From an uncultured Gilliamella sp. (GTDB lineage Bacteria > Pseudomonadota > Gammaproteobacteria > Enterobacterales > Orbaceae), in the NCBI GenBank assembly GCA_946480175.1, contig CAMLIK010000008.1, positions 1 to 53,615 of the forward strand: 53,615 nt of DNA. The letters are read 5' to 3'. The notes under the pieces were generated by a model. The model was given only the letters and a program-made list of their open reading frames with translations. It searched no databases and was not told where the DNA came from. A program made the translations under genes and the position numbers. Shown here piece after piece: positions 17,071 to 25,492 of the stretch; position 1 is the stretch's first letter; each line of letters opens with the position of its first letter.

Positions 17071-18738
17071 TTAATTTAATTTTTGCAAAATAGCCGCTAA
17101 TTTTTTATTGCCGCCGGCTATTGGCGCCCATTGATAATGCACAACAGGAATATTCAATGATTGAAGATCTTCAGCAAAACTTCTCAAACCAGCATTGATT
17201 ACACTAATATGACTTAATAAAGGGTAGTCTTTAGTTAAGTTGGTTGATTTAGTTGGTGTGATCAGTTTTTTTGCTAGCAAAATAGCTTCAGGCAAATTAT
17301 TCATCACAACAATATTGGCTGCTTTTAATGCTTCGATTTGCTTGCTACGGCATTGTGGATCTTGTTCTGAACCGGTCACGGTCGCAATAGTAATCAGTGG
17401 ATGATTTTCATCTCGCTTAGCACAGGCTTTTTGATAACCAGCAATCACTGATTCGGCTGGATCACCATTTGCACCATAGCCAATCACCAAATCCACAAGT
17501 AATACGCCAACATCAGGTTTATCACCTAACTGAGCGATCTCCTCTTCACGAATAGAGGGATCAATCATTGGATGAGGTTTACCCACCGTATAAAAATCAT
17601 CACCTAAATCGATAATTTTATGCCCGTTTTGATCTAACATAATTCCTTTATCGTGGTGATGACTGGTGGTTAAACCGAGTTCCTGAGCAAGCAACATCGC
17701 CGCTTCGGAAGCTAAGGTTCCCCCAGTATATAAGCCAGTAATGGTTTTATTGGTCAAATTAGGCAGTTTACTGGCTGTCGCTTCAACAGGACTGAGCAAA
17801 CAGGCTAATCGTGCGGCTTCATCGAGTGTTCTGGCAAAATAGATATTATCGTCTTGAGGTTTATCGATTTTTGAGCCCAAAAATAGCGCAACTACTGGTT
17901 TAGCAATTAATTTCATCGCTGAAATCACGTTTTCCCGTACACTTTCTGCCGGTGGTTTAGAGATAAAGGTAATCACTTGGGTGTCGCTATCACCCGCTAA
18001 CATATTTAACGCGGTAAGTGCACTAATACCACCTACTTCAAGCGACAAATCACGGCCACCTAAGCCGATGGCTTGCGTGATACCTTGATTTAATAAAGCG
18101 ATTTGCGAAACCACCTCTTGAATACCAGTACCAGATGCCCCAATTACGCCAATATTTCCTTTAGGAATAACATTGGAAAACGCTAATGGTGCACCGGCAA
18201 TAAATGCGGTTCCACAATCTGGTCCCATCACAATTAAATCTTTTTTAGCTGCTTTAGTTTTTAAACGGATTTCGTCTTCGATAGATACATTATCAGAAAA
18301 GATCATCACGTTTTTATTATCATCTAATGCCTGATCGGCTAACTCAGCGGCGTACTCACCTGCAATCGAAATTAAGACTAAATTTACATCAGGTAATTTT
18401 TTTGTTGCACTGGCTAAGCGTCTAGCTTTAAGTAACTTGGCACCACCTTGTTGAGCTTGAGCAATATTTTTTAAAGCATCCTCAAGTTGTTGGCTAATTA
18501 GCTTGACAACATCATTAGCATCATCTTTGGTTTTTATGGCGACGCAAATATCATTTGGTGTCGCATCATTAAAGTCTTCACTCCAAAACCCTGTTGCGGT
18601 TAATAACGATTTATTGGCTGGAGTACCCATCATGATAGATACTTCATCAACCTCATCAAGATTACTGAGTTTTTTCGATATCAACATCAAACTGACAGAA
18701 TCTTGAAAGCTTCCCTTTTTTATAAAAGATTGAATCAT
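17071..18738 (-). CDS. allF: Oxamate carbamoyltransferase subunit AllF (FdrA)
   Basis: 555 residues, matching E. coli FdrA, a protein with an acyl-CoA synthetase (SucD)-like fold. The N-terminal part carries GVIGASGTGIQEVVSQIALL (nucleotide-type loop) and MGPDCGTAFIAGAPLAF. The C-terminal ligase-like part has GLYTGGTLASEAAML, LLVDLVIGYGANGDPAE and NNLPEAILLAKKL. It is the first gene of the minus-strand ureide operon, facing allC across a 399-bp control region. FdrA was long of unknown function; assignment to oxamate carbamoyltransferase (AllFGH) is from recent work on the E. coli operon. Confidence 0.92.
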   Translation of the reverse strand: MIQSFIKKGSFQDSVSLMLISKKLSNLDEVDEVSIMMGTPANKSLLTATGFWSEDFNDATPNDICVAIKTKDDANDVVKLISQQLEDALKNIAQAQQGGAKLLKARRLASATKKLPDVNLVLISIAGEYAAELADQALDDNKNVMIFSDNVSIEDEIRLKTKAAKKDLIVMGPDCGTAFIAGAPLAFSNVIPKGNIGVIGASGTGIQEVVSQIALLNQGITQAIGLGGRDLSLEVGGISALTALNMLAGDSDTQVITFISKPPAESVRENVISAMKLIAKPVVALFLGSKIDKPQDDNIYFARTLDEAARLACLLSPVEATASKLPNLTNKTITGLYTGGTLASEAAMLLAQELGLTTSHHHDKGIMLDQNGHKIIDLGDDFYTVGKPHPMIDPSIREEEIAQLGDKPDVGVLLVDLVIGYGANGDPAESVIAGYQKACAKRDENHPLITIATVTGSEQDPQCRSKQIEALKAANIVVMNNLPEAILLAKKLITPTKSTNLTKDYPLLSHISVINAGLRSFAEDLQSLNIPVVHYQWAPIAGGNKKLAAILQKLN

Positions 18739-19137
18739 GAGAACAGGCCTCTCAATTATGATAAATGCGATTAACTTTGAACTTTTTTAAGCTCATTATA
18801 AAAATCTAATAGTTAGATTGTATTTATATATTACGGAAAAAATGCACAATAAGCAGGTAATACATCAAGAAACATTAAGGTTATTAAAAGTATAATATTA
18901 TTTAAAATCAGTATGATAAAAAATTATTAAAAAATTTTTTATAATAATAACCCCTTAATTTAATTAAATTTCACAAACATAAAAAAGCTAGTTTGATCAC
19001 ATTATTATTTGCTATTAATAGTATGGTAAACAAAAAAACATTTAAAATGATCGGTAATATCGAAATGATATTCGCAATTAACATCAAAAATAGTCGATGT
19101 TAACAATGAAAGAGTTTTAAATAGCAGGTAAATATTT
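18739..19137. promoter_or_regulatory. Divergent ureide control region with three dyads
   Basis: This gap carries the promoters of both ureide operons. Three perfect dyads are visible: AATCTAA-TAG-TTAGATT (18803-18819), AATATC-GAAAT-GATATT (19056-19072) and TTAACATC-N10-GATGTTAA (19078-19103, about 35 bp before allC). The first two are 17-bp dyads that fit the T-N11-A form of LysR sites, so they are candidates for AllS. The third has a longer spacer and could be an operator for another regulator or an RNA hairpin. The region from about 18830 to 19010 is very AT-rich. Confidence 0.5.
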
Positions 19138-20364
19138 ATGAATATTTTATACGATGATGTTGCTAATGCCGTTAAATGGCTATCTAGCTTTGGTGGTTTA
19201 GAACAAGGTGGTACTACCCGATTACTTTATACTGCAGAGTGGCTAGCTGCCCAAAAAGCCATCCAAGAAAGACTCTCACAATTTGGCATGAATACCTATT
19301 TCGATGATGTTGGCAACTTATATGGTCGATTTGAAGGTAGCAAATATAGAGATCAAGTTATCATGTCGGGATCGCATGTTGATACCGTGGTCAATGGCGG
19401 CAAACTCGATGGTCAACTTGGCATCATTGCCGCTATGCTTGCCATGAAATACCTTAAAGAAAATTACGGTCAACCGTTACGCACTTTAGAACTTATCTCC
19501 ATGGCCGAAGAAGAAGGCAGTCGCTTTCCTTATGTCTTTTGGGGAAGCAAAAACGTATTTGCCATTGCTAATAATGAGGATGTTGCCACTATCGAAGACA
19601 ATAATGGTATTAAATTTGTCGATGCTATGCGCAACTGCGGATTCAAATTTAACAGCCAAAAAGCACGAACTGATATCAAAGCCTTTTTAGAAATTCACAT
19701 TGAACAAGGTGGTGTGCTTGAAAGAGAACAAAAAAGCATCGGGGTGGTTACCAGTATAGTTGGTCAACGTCGTTATAATATTCGTTTAATTGGTGAAGCT
19801 AATCATGCCGGCACAACGCCAATGAGCTATCGCAAAGATGCCATCTACGCCTTTAGTCGAATTTGCCACGAATCAATTAATAAAGCTGTCAAGGTGGGCG
19901 ATCCGCTAGTACTGACCTTCGGTCATGTCGATCCAAAACCAAATGTGGTTAACGTGGTACCGGGTGAAGTGATGTTCACAATTGATTGCCGTCATACAAA
20001 TCAAGCAGAACTGAAACAATTTACCGAAGAACTTGAAGGTGACATGGTGCGTATCGCTAAAGAGCTTGGTCTTAAAATCGAAATAAATCGTTGGATGGAT
20101 GAAGCACCAATTCCTATGGATGACAAACTAATTAAAATGCTTGAAAACATCTGCAAACAAGAAAACCTAAGCTATCGCGTGATGCATAGCGGAGCAGGTC
20201 ACGATTCGCAAATATTCGCACCACGAGTGCCAACCGCGATGTTATTTGTACCTAGCATCAAAGGCATTAGCCACAATCCAGCAGAGGACACTAAAACTGA
20301 AGATTTAGTCGAAGGAATAAAAGCATTAACTTACGCCCTTTATCAATTGGCTTATCAAGAATAA
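19138..20364 (+). CDS. allC: Allantoate amidohydrolase
   Basis: M20-family binuclear metal hydrolase that splits allantoate into ureidoglycine, ammonia and CO2. Metal ligands are visible: His80 in SGSHVDTV, Asp91 in GKLDGQLG, Glu125/Glu126 in AEEEGSRFP, a His in FLEIHIEQGG, and a late His in GISHNPAED. The dimerisation-domain motif GEANHAGTTPM is present. Length 408 versus 411 in E. coli AllC. A ureidopropionase or carbamoyl-amino acid hydrolase would share the fold, but the neighbours settle the call. First gene of the plus operon. Confidence 0.93.
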   Translation: MNILYDDVANAVKWLSSFGGLEQGGTTRLLYTAEWLAAQKAIQERLSQFGMNTYFDDVGNLYGRFEGSKYRDQVIMSGSHVDTVVNGGKLDGQLGIIAAMLAMKYLKENYGQPLRTLELISMAEEEGSRFPYVFWGSKNVFAIANNEDVATIEDNNGIKFVDAMRNCGFKFNSQKARTDIKAFLEIHIEQGGVLEREQKSIGVVTSIVGQRRYNIRLIGEANHAGTTPMSYRKDAIYAFSRICHESINKAVKVGDPLVLTFGHVDPKPNVVNVVPGEVMFTIDCRHTNQAELKQFTEELEGDMVRIAKELGLKIEINRWMDEAPIPMDDKLIKMLENICKQENLSYRVMHSGAGHDSQIFAPRVPTAMLFVPSIKGISHNPAEDTKTEDLVEGIKALTYALYQLAYQE

Positions 20365-20376
20365 TAAGGAAATAAA

Positions 20377-21609
20377 ATGACAGAAAAAAAAGGTGGCATT
20401 CAGTACTGGCATAAAATCGTCGCTTTACTATTCCTTGGTTGGCTAGTCATGTGGATTTATCGTCCGGTTTTAGCGGCGATTTTTCCAGAAATTCAACAAA
20501 CTGTGGGGCCACAGTCCAATACTGAGCTTGGTTTAATTGCTAGCTGTTACTTTTTTTCTTATACCTTAATGCAAATCCCTGCTGGGATCTTAGTCGATAA
20601 ATATGGCAAAAAAGCCGTCGTTATTCCTGGTTTTATCCTCTTTACCATCGCTGCAATTATGATTGGTAATGCGCAGACCATGACGATGATCTATATCGGT
20701 AGTCTGCTCGCTGGTCTTGGTTGTGGATCTTATTATGGTTCGGCATGGTCACTTTCAGCTGAAAATATTCCTGCTGAAAATCGTAGCTTTGCTTCAGCTA
20801 TTATCAATACTGGGGCAGCATTAGGTATGGGGGTTTGTTTGCTCTCTACCAGCTTTTTAGTTAAAGCCTTAGAAATGCCGTGGCAATATATGCTCTATAT
20901 TATTGCGGTATTAACACTTTGCTTAATTGCTGGATTTGCGATTATCATCAAAGAACCTTCCGTCAAAACCGTTATTACTCAGAAAAAACAACACAAACCA
21001 GATACGAATGTCGCTCCAAAAGAAAAAAACAACTTTTTTACTAGCCCAATGGTAGCGTGTTACATCATGTACTTTGCGACATGTTATGGCTACTACATGG
21101 TGGTAAGCTGGTTACCAAATTTCCTAGAAACTGAACGTGGTTTTACGGGGGGAAGTATTGGTTCGGCATCATCATTAGTGGCATTTGCCGCCATTCCCGG
21201 TGCGCTGGTTATCAGCAAAATTTCGGATAAATTCCGATCTAAACGACTATTCTTTATTATTGTATTAGAACTGCTTTCTGCAATAACACTATTAATGGCA
21301 GTCCAATCTTCCACCATTATCTTATTATTGATCGGTTTAATCCTCTATGGGTTATTTGGCAAGTTTGTGGTTGAACCAATTCTCATTTCACATGTGGCGG
21401 ATATTGCGCCTAAAAACAGTTATGGTACAGCATTTGGGGTATTTAACTTCTTTGGTATGAGTTCATCAGTGATTGCACCACCATTGACCGGTTTTTTAGC
21501 AGATATAACTGGGACCAAAATTACAGGATTTTATGTTGCTATTGCAATCTTAGTTATTGCAACAACCTTATTTTTCTTAATTAATTTGCGTAAACATATA
21601 ACTAATTAA
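20377..21609 (+). CDS. MFS transporter, probable ureide (allantoate) importer
   Basis: 410 residues with about 12 hydrophobic segments in two halves and a charged central loop (about residues 195-220). The MFS motif GILVDKYGKKAVVIPG follows TM2, and a counterpart (SKISDKFRSKRLF) follows TM8. It starts 12 bp after allC and is followed by allE, so it is probably the uptake system for the pathway. Enterobacterial clusters usually use an NCS1 allantoin permease here, so this is a replacement by another family. The substrate (allantoate, allantoin or ureidoglycolate) cannot be read from sequence. Confidence 0.8.
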   Translation: MTEKKGGIQYWHKIVALLFLGWLVMWIYRPVLAAIFPEIQQTVGPQSNTELGLIASCYFFSYTLMQIPAGILVDKYGKKAVVIPGFILFTIAAIMIGNAQTMTMIYIGSLLAGLGCGSYYGSAWSLSAENIPAENRSFASAIINTGAALGMGVCLLSTSFLVKALEMPWQYMLYIIAVLTLCLIAGFAIIIKEPSVKTVITQKKQHKPDTNVAPKEKNNFFTSPMVACYIMYFATCYGYYMVVSWLPNFLETERGFTGGSIGSASSLVAFAAIPGALVISKISDKFRSKRLFFIIVLELLSAITLLMAVQSSTIILLLIGLILYGLFGKFVVEPILISHVADIAPKNSYGTAFGVFNFFGMSSSVIAPPLTGFLADITGTKITGFYVAIAILVIATTLFFLINLRKHITN

Positions 21610-21725
21610 TTACGTAAACTAGCAACTATTTATCGACAAGAAATGCGATAAATAGTTGACTGAAATTAGTATTTTAATGGCATATTTTACCTAAAATCTT
21701 TAGCATATGTTCCAAGGAGATCATT

Positions 21726-22505
21726 ATGGGATATATCAATAATAACATCGGTTACCCAAAAGACCTGTTAGCATCCCGCGCAGTTATCAAACGTCAAAAC
21801 TTCGCTTTAATTCCTCCAGATGGTTTAGTTAAAAATATAATTCCCGGTTTTGAAAACTGTGACATCACCATTTTAGCAACACCTAAACTTGGTGCTTCTT
21901 TTGTCGATTATCTTCTCACCATGTATCAAGGCGGTCAAAACTTGCAAGGATTTGGTGATGATGGCATTGAAGTATTCGCTTATGTGATTGAAGGTGAAGT
22001 TAGTGCTAAAGCTAATGAGCAAGCATATCATCTACCAACTGGTGGCTATATCTATTGCCCCGCAGGCGTCAAACTCTTTTTACAAAATTTGACGGCTTCA
22101 TCGCGTTTATTTTTATACAAACGCCGCTATAACCCTATTTCAGGATATCAAACCCGTCTGATTGCCAATCATATTCAACATCTTGAGCCGGTAAATTATG
22201 AAAATATGGATAACGTATTTATCCAAGACTTACTGCCTAAAGAGCTCGGGTTTGATATGAATTTCCATATTCTTACTTTTCTACCAGGCGCAAGTCATGG
22301 CTATATCGAAACCCATGTGCAAGAACATGGCGCCTATTTACTGAGCGGTGAAGGTATGTACCTGCTTGATAATCAATGGATACCGGTCAAAAAGGATGAC
22401 TACATTTTTATGGGTGCCTATGCTTTACAAGCTTGTTACGCCGTTGGACAGCAGCCATTAAGTTATATCTACTCCAAAGATTGCCATCGTGATGTGGAAC
22501 TCTAA
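21726..22505 (+). CDS. allE: (S)-ureidoglycine aminohydrolase
   Basis: Bicupin enzyme (259 residues; E. coli YlbA/AllE 261) that removes ammonia from (S)-ureidoglycine to give (S)-ureidoglycolate, using Mn. The N-terminal cupin includes FENCDITILATPKLGASFVDY. The C-terminal cupin carries the metal site in PGASHGYIETHVQEHGAYLLSG, and the ending IYSKDCHRDVEL matches the family. Ribosome site AAGGAG precedes the ATG. It is separated from the MFS gene by 116 bp and followed 19 bp on by the carbamate kinase. Confidence 0.95.
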   Translation: MGYINNNIGYPKDLLASRAVIKRQNFALIPPDGLVKNIIPGFENCDITILATPKLGASFVDYLLTMYQGGQNLQGFGDDGIEVFAYVIEGEVSAKANEQAYHLPTGGYIYCPAGVKLFLQNLTASSRLFLYKRRYNPISGYQTRLIANHIQHLEPVNYENMDNVFIQDLLPKELGFDMNFHILTFLPGASHGYIETHVQEHGAYLLSGEGMYLLDNQWIPVKKDDYIFMGAYALQACYAVGQQPLSYIYSKDCHRDVEL

Positions 22506-22524
22506 ACATGATAAAGGACACCGT

Positions 22525-23427
22525 ATGGAACTCATAGTTATAGCATTAGGTGGTAATGCGATTTCGAAACGAAATGAATTACTCTCTATTGATAACCAAT
22601 ATCAAAATATCAACAGCACCACTAAATTTATTGCAAAATTAGCTAATAAATATCGACTTGTTATTGTGCACGGCAACGGACCGCAAGTGGGACTACTTGC
22701 CCTACAAAATGCTAGTTATCCAAATGTGCCCACTTACCCTCTTGATGTACTGGTTGCACAAACACAAGGCATGTTAGGGTATATGATTCAACGAAGCTTA
22801 CAGCAATATGATAATGTCAACCAAGTTGCCTGTGTATTAACGCAAGTCGAGGTAGACAGTAACGACCCATCATTTAAAGATCCTACCAAATATATAGGGC
22901 CAGTATATCAATTAGAAGAACAACAAAAACTCCAAGCTCAATATGGCTGGCAATTTAAACAAGATGGCAAATACCTGCGTCGAGTTGTTGCATCACCAAA
23001 ACCACAAAAAATTATCGAGCTTGATACTATTAAAGACCTTGTCAACCAAGATACTATCGTTATCTGCAATGGTGGTGGAGGCATTCCGGTAATTAAAGAT
23101 AAATCGGGCTACAAAGGTATTGAGGCAGTGATTGACAAAGATCATAGCGCCGCACAACTCGCTATTGAACTAAAAGCCGACCATTTAATGATCTTAACAG
23201 ATACTGATGCCGTATATGAACACTGGGGAACACCACAACAAACAGCTTTAGGCAAAGTCGATACCAAACAAATACAACCAATGGCAATTGATGATGGGGC
23301 TATGGGGCCAAAAATAAAATCAGTCATTGAATTTGTTCAGCAAACCGGTAACACCGCTTATATCGGCAACTTAACCGATATTGAATCGCTATTAGCACAA
23401 ACCAAAGGCACCATCATCACACAATAG
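22525..23427 (+). CDS. allK: Carbamate kinase (ureide type)
   Basis: Amino acid kinase-fold enzyme that makes ATP, ammonia and CO2 from carbamoyl phosphate and ADP, the energy-yielding step of anaerobic ureide breakdown. Motifs: IALGGNAIS at the N terminus, VIVHGNGPQVGLLALQN, YLRRVVASPKP, CNGGGGIPV, IDKDHSAAQLA and LTDTDAVYE. Length 300, like E. coli YbcF/AllK. An in-frame ATG at 22489 lies inside allE; the ATG at 22525 with AAAGGA upstream is preferred. It lies between allE and allD. Confidence 0.93.
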   Translation: MELIVIALGGNAISKRNELLSIDNQYQNINSTTKFIAKLANKYRLVIVHGNGPQVGLLALQNASYPNVPTYPLDVLVAQTQGMLGYMIQRSLQQYDNVNQVACVLTQVEVDSNDPSFKDPTKYIGPVYQLEEQQKLQAQYGWQFKQDGKYLRRVVASPKPQKIIELDTIKDLVNQDTIVICNGGGGIPVIKDKSGYKGIEAVIDKDHSAAQLAIELKADHLMILTDTDAVYEHWGTPQQTALGKVDTKQIQPMAIDDGAMGPKIKSVIEFVQQTGNTAYIGNLTDIESLLAQTKGTIITQ

Positions 23428-23475
23428 CGAAAAATCTAAATAGCCATAACCGATAGCGTGGCGAGGAGTTTAAAA

Positions 23476-24525
23476 ATGAGACTAGATAGACCAACACTAC
23501 ACAACTTAATTGCCAAAAAATTACATAAAGCGGGATTAACTCAAGAACATGCGGATATCGCCGCTGACACGCTAGTATTTGCCGATGCACGAGGCATTCA
23601 CTCACATGGTGCGGTGCGAGTTGAATACTACGCTGAGCGCATTGCCAAAGGAGGCATGACTGCCTATCCTAATGTCAACTATAAACAGACTGGTCCATCG
23701 TCAGCAATATTAGATTTTGATAATGGTTGCGGTTTAGTTGCCGCTAAAGTTGGTATGGACAAAGCGATAGAAATGGCTCAAAAAAATGGCGTTGCCGTAG
23801 TAGGAATTCGTCGAATGTCACATAGTGGCTCGCTTTGCTACTTTACCGAAATGGCTGCTAAACAAAACTTAGTCGCCATATCCATGTGCCAGTCCGACCC
23901 AATGGCTGTCCCCTATGGCGGCGCCGAAGAGTTTTTTGGTACCAATCCTATCGCTTTTGCTGCACCGACTAACGATGAGCGTGTTGTTTCGTTCGACATG
24001 GCAACCACAGTTCAAGCATGGGGAAAAGTCTTATACGCAAGATCTAAAGGCGCTGCAATCCCACCAACCTGGGCGGTTGATGAACATGGTGAACCCACAA
24101 CCGATCCCTACAAAGTAACTGCCCTATTACCAATCGCTGATGCTAAAGGTTATGGTTTAATGATGATGGTAGATGTGCTTTCTGGCATCCTACTTGGCTT
24201 GCCATTTGGCAAAAACGTCTCATCAATGTATGCCGACCTTTCTAAAGGCCGAAACCTTGGTCATCTGCATATTGTGATCAATCCAGAATATTTTATCGGC
24301 CTAGATATTTTTAAACAAACTATGTCCGCTATGCTAGACCAACTAAAACAAGCCAAACCAGCCAAAGGCGTTAGTGAAGTCTTTTTTCCCGGCGAAAGAA
24401 GCAAAAAACGCGAAGCCGATTACTTAAAAAATGGCATAGAGATTGTTGATGATATTTATAATTACTTAATTAGTGACGATATTCATTATAATCGTTATGA
24501 TCATAAAAATAAGTTTGCGCAATAG
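23476..24525 (+). CDS. allD: Ureidoglycolate dehydrogenase (NAD+)
   Basis: Oxidises (S)-ureidoglycolate to oxalurate with NAD+. It belongs to the LDH2/malate dehydrogenase-like family with a non-Rossmann NAD fold. Matches to E. coli AllD: ADARGIHSHGAVRVEYYAER with the catalytic His, GVAVVGIRRMSHSG, ISMCQSDPMAVPYGG and GYGLMMMVDVLSGILLGLPFG. The ending EIVDDIYNYLI.. KNKFAQ also agrees. 349 residues, same as E. coli. A GTG at 23458 is in frame, but GAGGAG before ATG 23476 decides the start. Last gene of the plus ureide operon. Confidence 0.95.
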   Translation: MRLDRPTLHNLIAKKLHKAGLTQEHADIAADTLVFADARGIHSHGAVRVEYYAERIAKGGMTAYPNVNYKQTGPSSAILDFDNGCGLVAAKVGMDKAIEMAQKNGVAVVGIRRMSHSGSLCYFTEMAAKQNLVAISMCQSDPMAVPYGGAEEFFGTNPIAFAAPTNDERVVSFDMATTVQAWGKVLYARSKGAAIPPTWAVDEHGEPTTDPYKVTALLPIADAKGYGLMMMVDVLSGILLGLPFGKNVSSMYADLSKGRNLGHLHIVINPEYFIGLDIFKQTMSAMLDQLKQAKPAKGVSEVFFPGERSKKREADYLKNGIEIVDDIYNYLISDDIHYNRYDHKNKFAQ

Positions 24526-24547
24526 ACTCTGAATGACAAAAACCCCA

Positions 24548-24568
24548 TCCCTCTATTTTTTTGAGGGA
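24548..24568 (-). terminator. Minus-strand terminator at the end of the CRISPR remnant
   Basis: TCCCTC (24548-24553) pairs with GAGGGA (24563-24568). On the minus strand the hairpin is followed by TGGGGTTTTT, an intrinsic terminator shape. It would end transcription coming from the CRISPR repeats. Confidence 0.5.
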
Positions 24569-24569
24569 C

Positions 24570-24708
24570 GAGGAGCTCTGCCTGCTCGGCAGCGAATAAA
24601 ACAGTGAAGAATGGGAACTATTTCTTAACTGCCTACACGGCAGTGAACTGGAGATAAAGCACATATTGAGCTTTTTGCAATTTCTCAACTGCCTATACGG
24701 CAGGGAAC
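24570..24708 (-). CRISPR. Orphan type I-F CRISPR remnant, three repeats
   Basis: A 28-bp repeat at 24621-24648 reads, on the minus strand, GTTCACTGCC-GTGTAGGCAG-TTAAGAAA, the type I-F pattern. A second copy with three changes is at 24681-24708, leaving a 32-nt spacer (24649-24680), the normal I-F spacer size. A third copy at 24570-24597 keeps the CTGCC...GGCAG core but is otherwise degenerate, with only 23 nt between it and the middle repeat. The degenerate copy sits where the leader-distal end would be for minus-strand transcription. No cas gene is in the window. Confidence 0.82.
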
Positions 24709-24980
24709 TAAGCAATACATACTATAAACATTATTTGAAAAAAGGCAAAGCGCAATTTTTGTTTTAAAAACACTTTTTTAAGTGGTTTTTTAGTATACTG
24801 ATTTTTAATGGTTTTTTGGGTCAAGAGAAAGTTAACAATGAATGAAATTTAAATTCAAAAACCCCGTTCCTCAAGTTTTTTGCTTTAAAAAACACCTCTC
24901 CTCAAAATGTTTGATCGTGTTTTAAAAATTTATTTTCAGCTAGTAGTTATTTATAATTATAAGGGATTTATATTCTAGTA
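24709..24980. other. AT-rich gap beside the CRISPR remnant
   Basis: No gene is visible. If the CRISPR remnant is read from the minus strand, the first 100 or so bases would be its leader. A copy of the motif TTGAGGAACGGGGTTTTTG (minus strand, 24856-24874) lies here; the same motif recurs at 35764-35782. Confidence 0.4.
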
Positions 24981-25257
24981 TGAAATAATAACATTAGAAA
25001 AGATTGATCGATATTTTGCCGACGCTGGATTACCTATGTTTGATATTTCATCAGTTCTCTATGTTATGATTGAAGAAGATCAAGATAGTTTTTCGTTATT
25101 TGATTGCCTTGAGGCTTTAAAATTGAAACATTTTCTCGTTTACTTTCATCCCAATGAAATAATTATCATCAGCTTAACAAGTATGGTTAATTTGAGTGAT
25201 AAATTAGTTCGATATCCAACTGAAAAGATTAAAGAAATTAACATTAAGAAAGGTTAA
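24981..25257 (+). CDS. Small protein of unknown function, start possibly frameshifted
   Basis: From ATG 25036 the frame gives 73 residues (MFDISSVLYVMIEEDQDSFS...). The same frame is open upstream and encodes convincing extra sequence (TLEKIDRYFADAGLP). The only upstream ATG (24981) is one base out of frame: ATGAAATAATAACATTA would read Met-Lys-Ile-Ile-Thr-Leu if one A were added. The original protein was therefore probably about 92 residues, and a 1-nt loss has either killed it or forced use of the internal start. No signal peptide or membrane segment, and I do not recognise the family. The 235 bp after it hold no clear gene. Confidence 0.45.
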
Positions 25258-25492
25258 TTTAAAAACAAACTACATCTTGTAATAAATAATATATTTTTTA
25301 CCATTCTTAATCGTTTTCTTTTAGTTAAATGGCAAAATCAAAATTTAAAAAATATTTTAAATACCTATCGTTTTTTTGAAAGTGATAAAAATAATTTTTC
25401 TCCTTTGATTTAGTTCTGTTAGCTAAACTTGCATATTTCTATTTTCTAGTTTAATTTATCGTCACTAACCAATTCACTTTTTGAGATGTAAA

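Noticed and set aside
24470..24715. An 81-codon minus-strand open frame with repeated LP-RQLRN motifs
   Set aside because: The repeated motif is the translation of the CRISPR repeats; it is not a gene.
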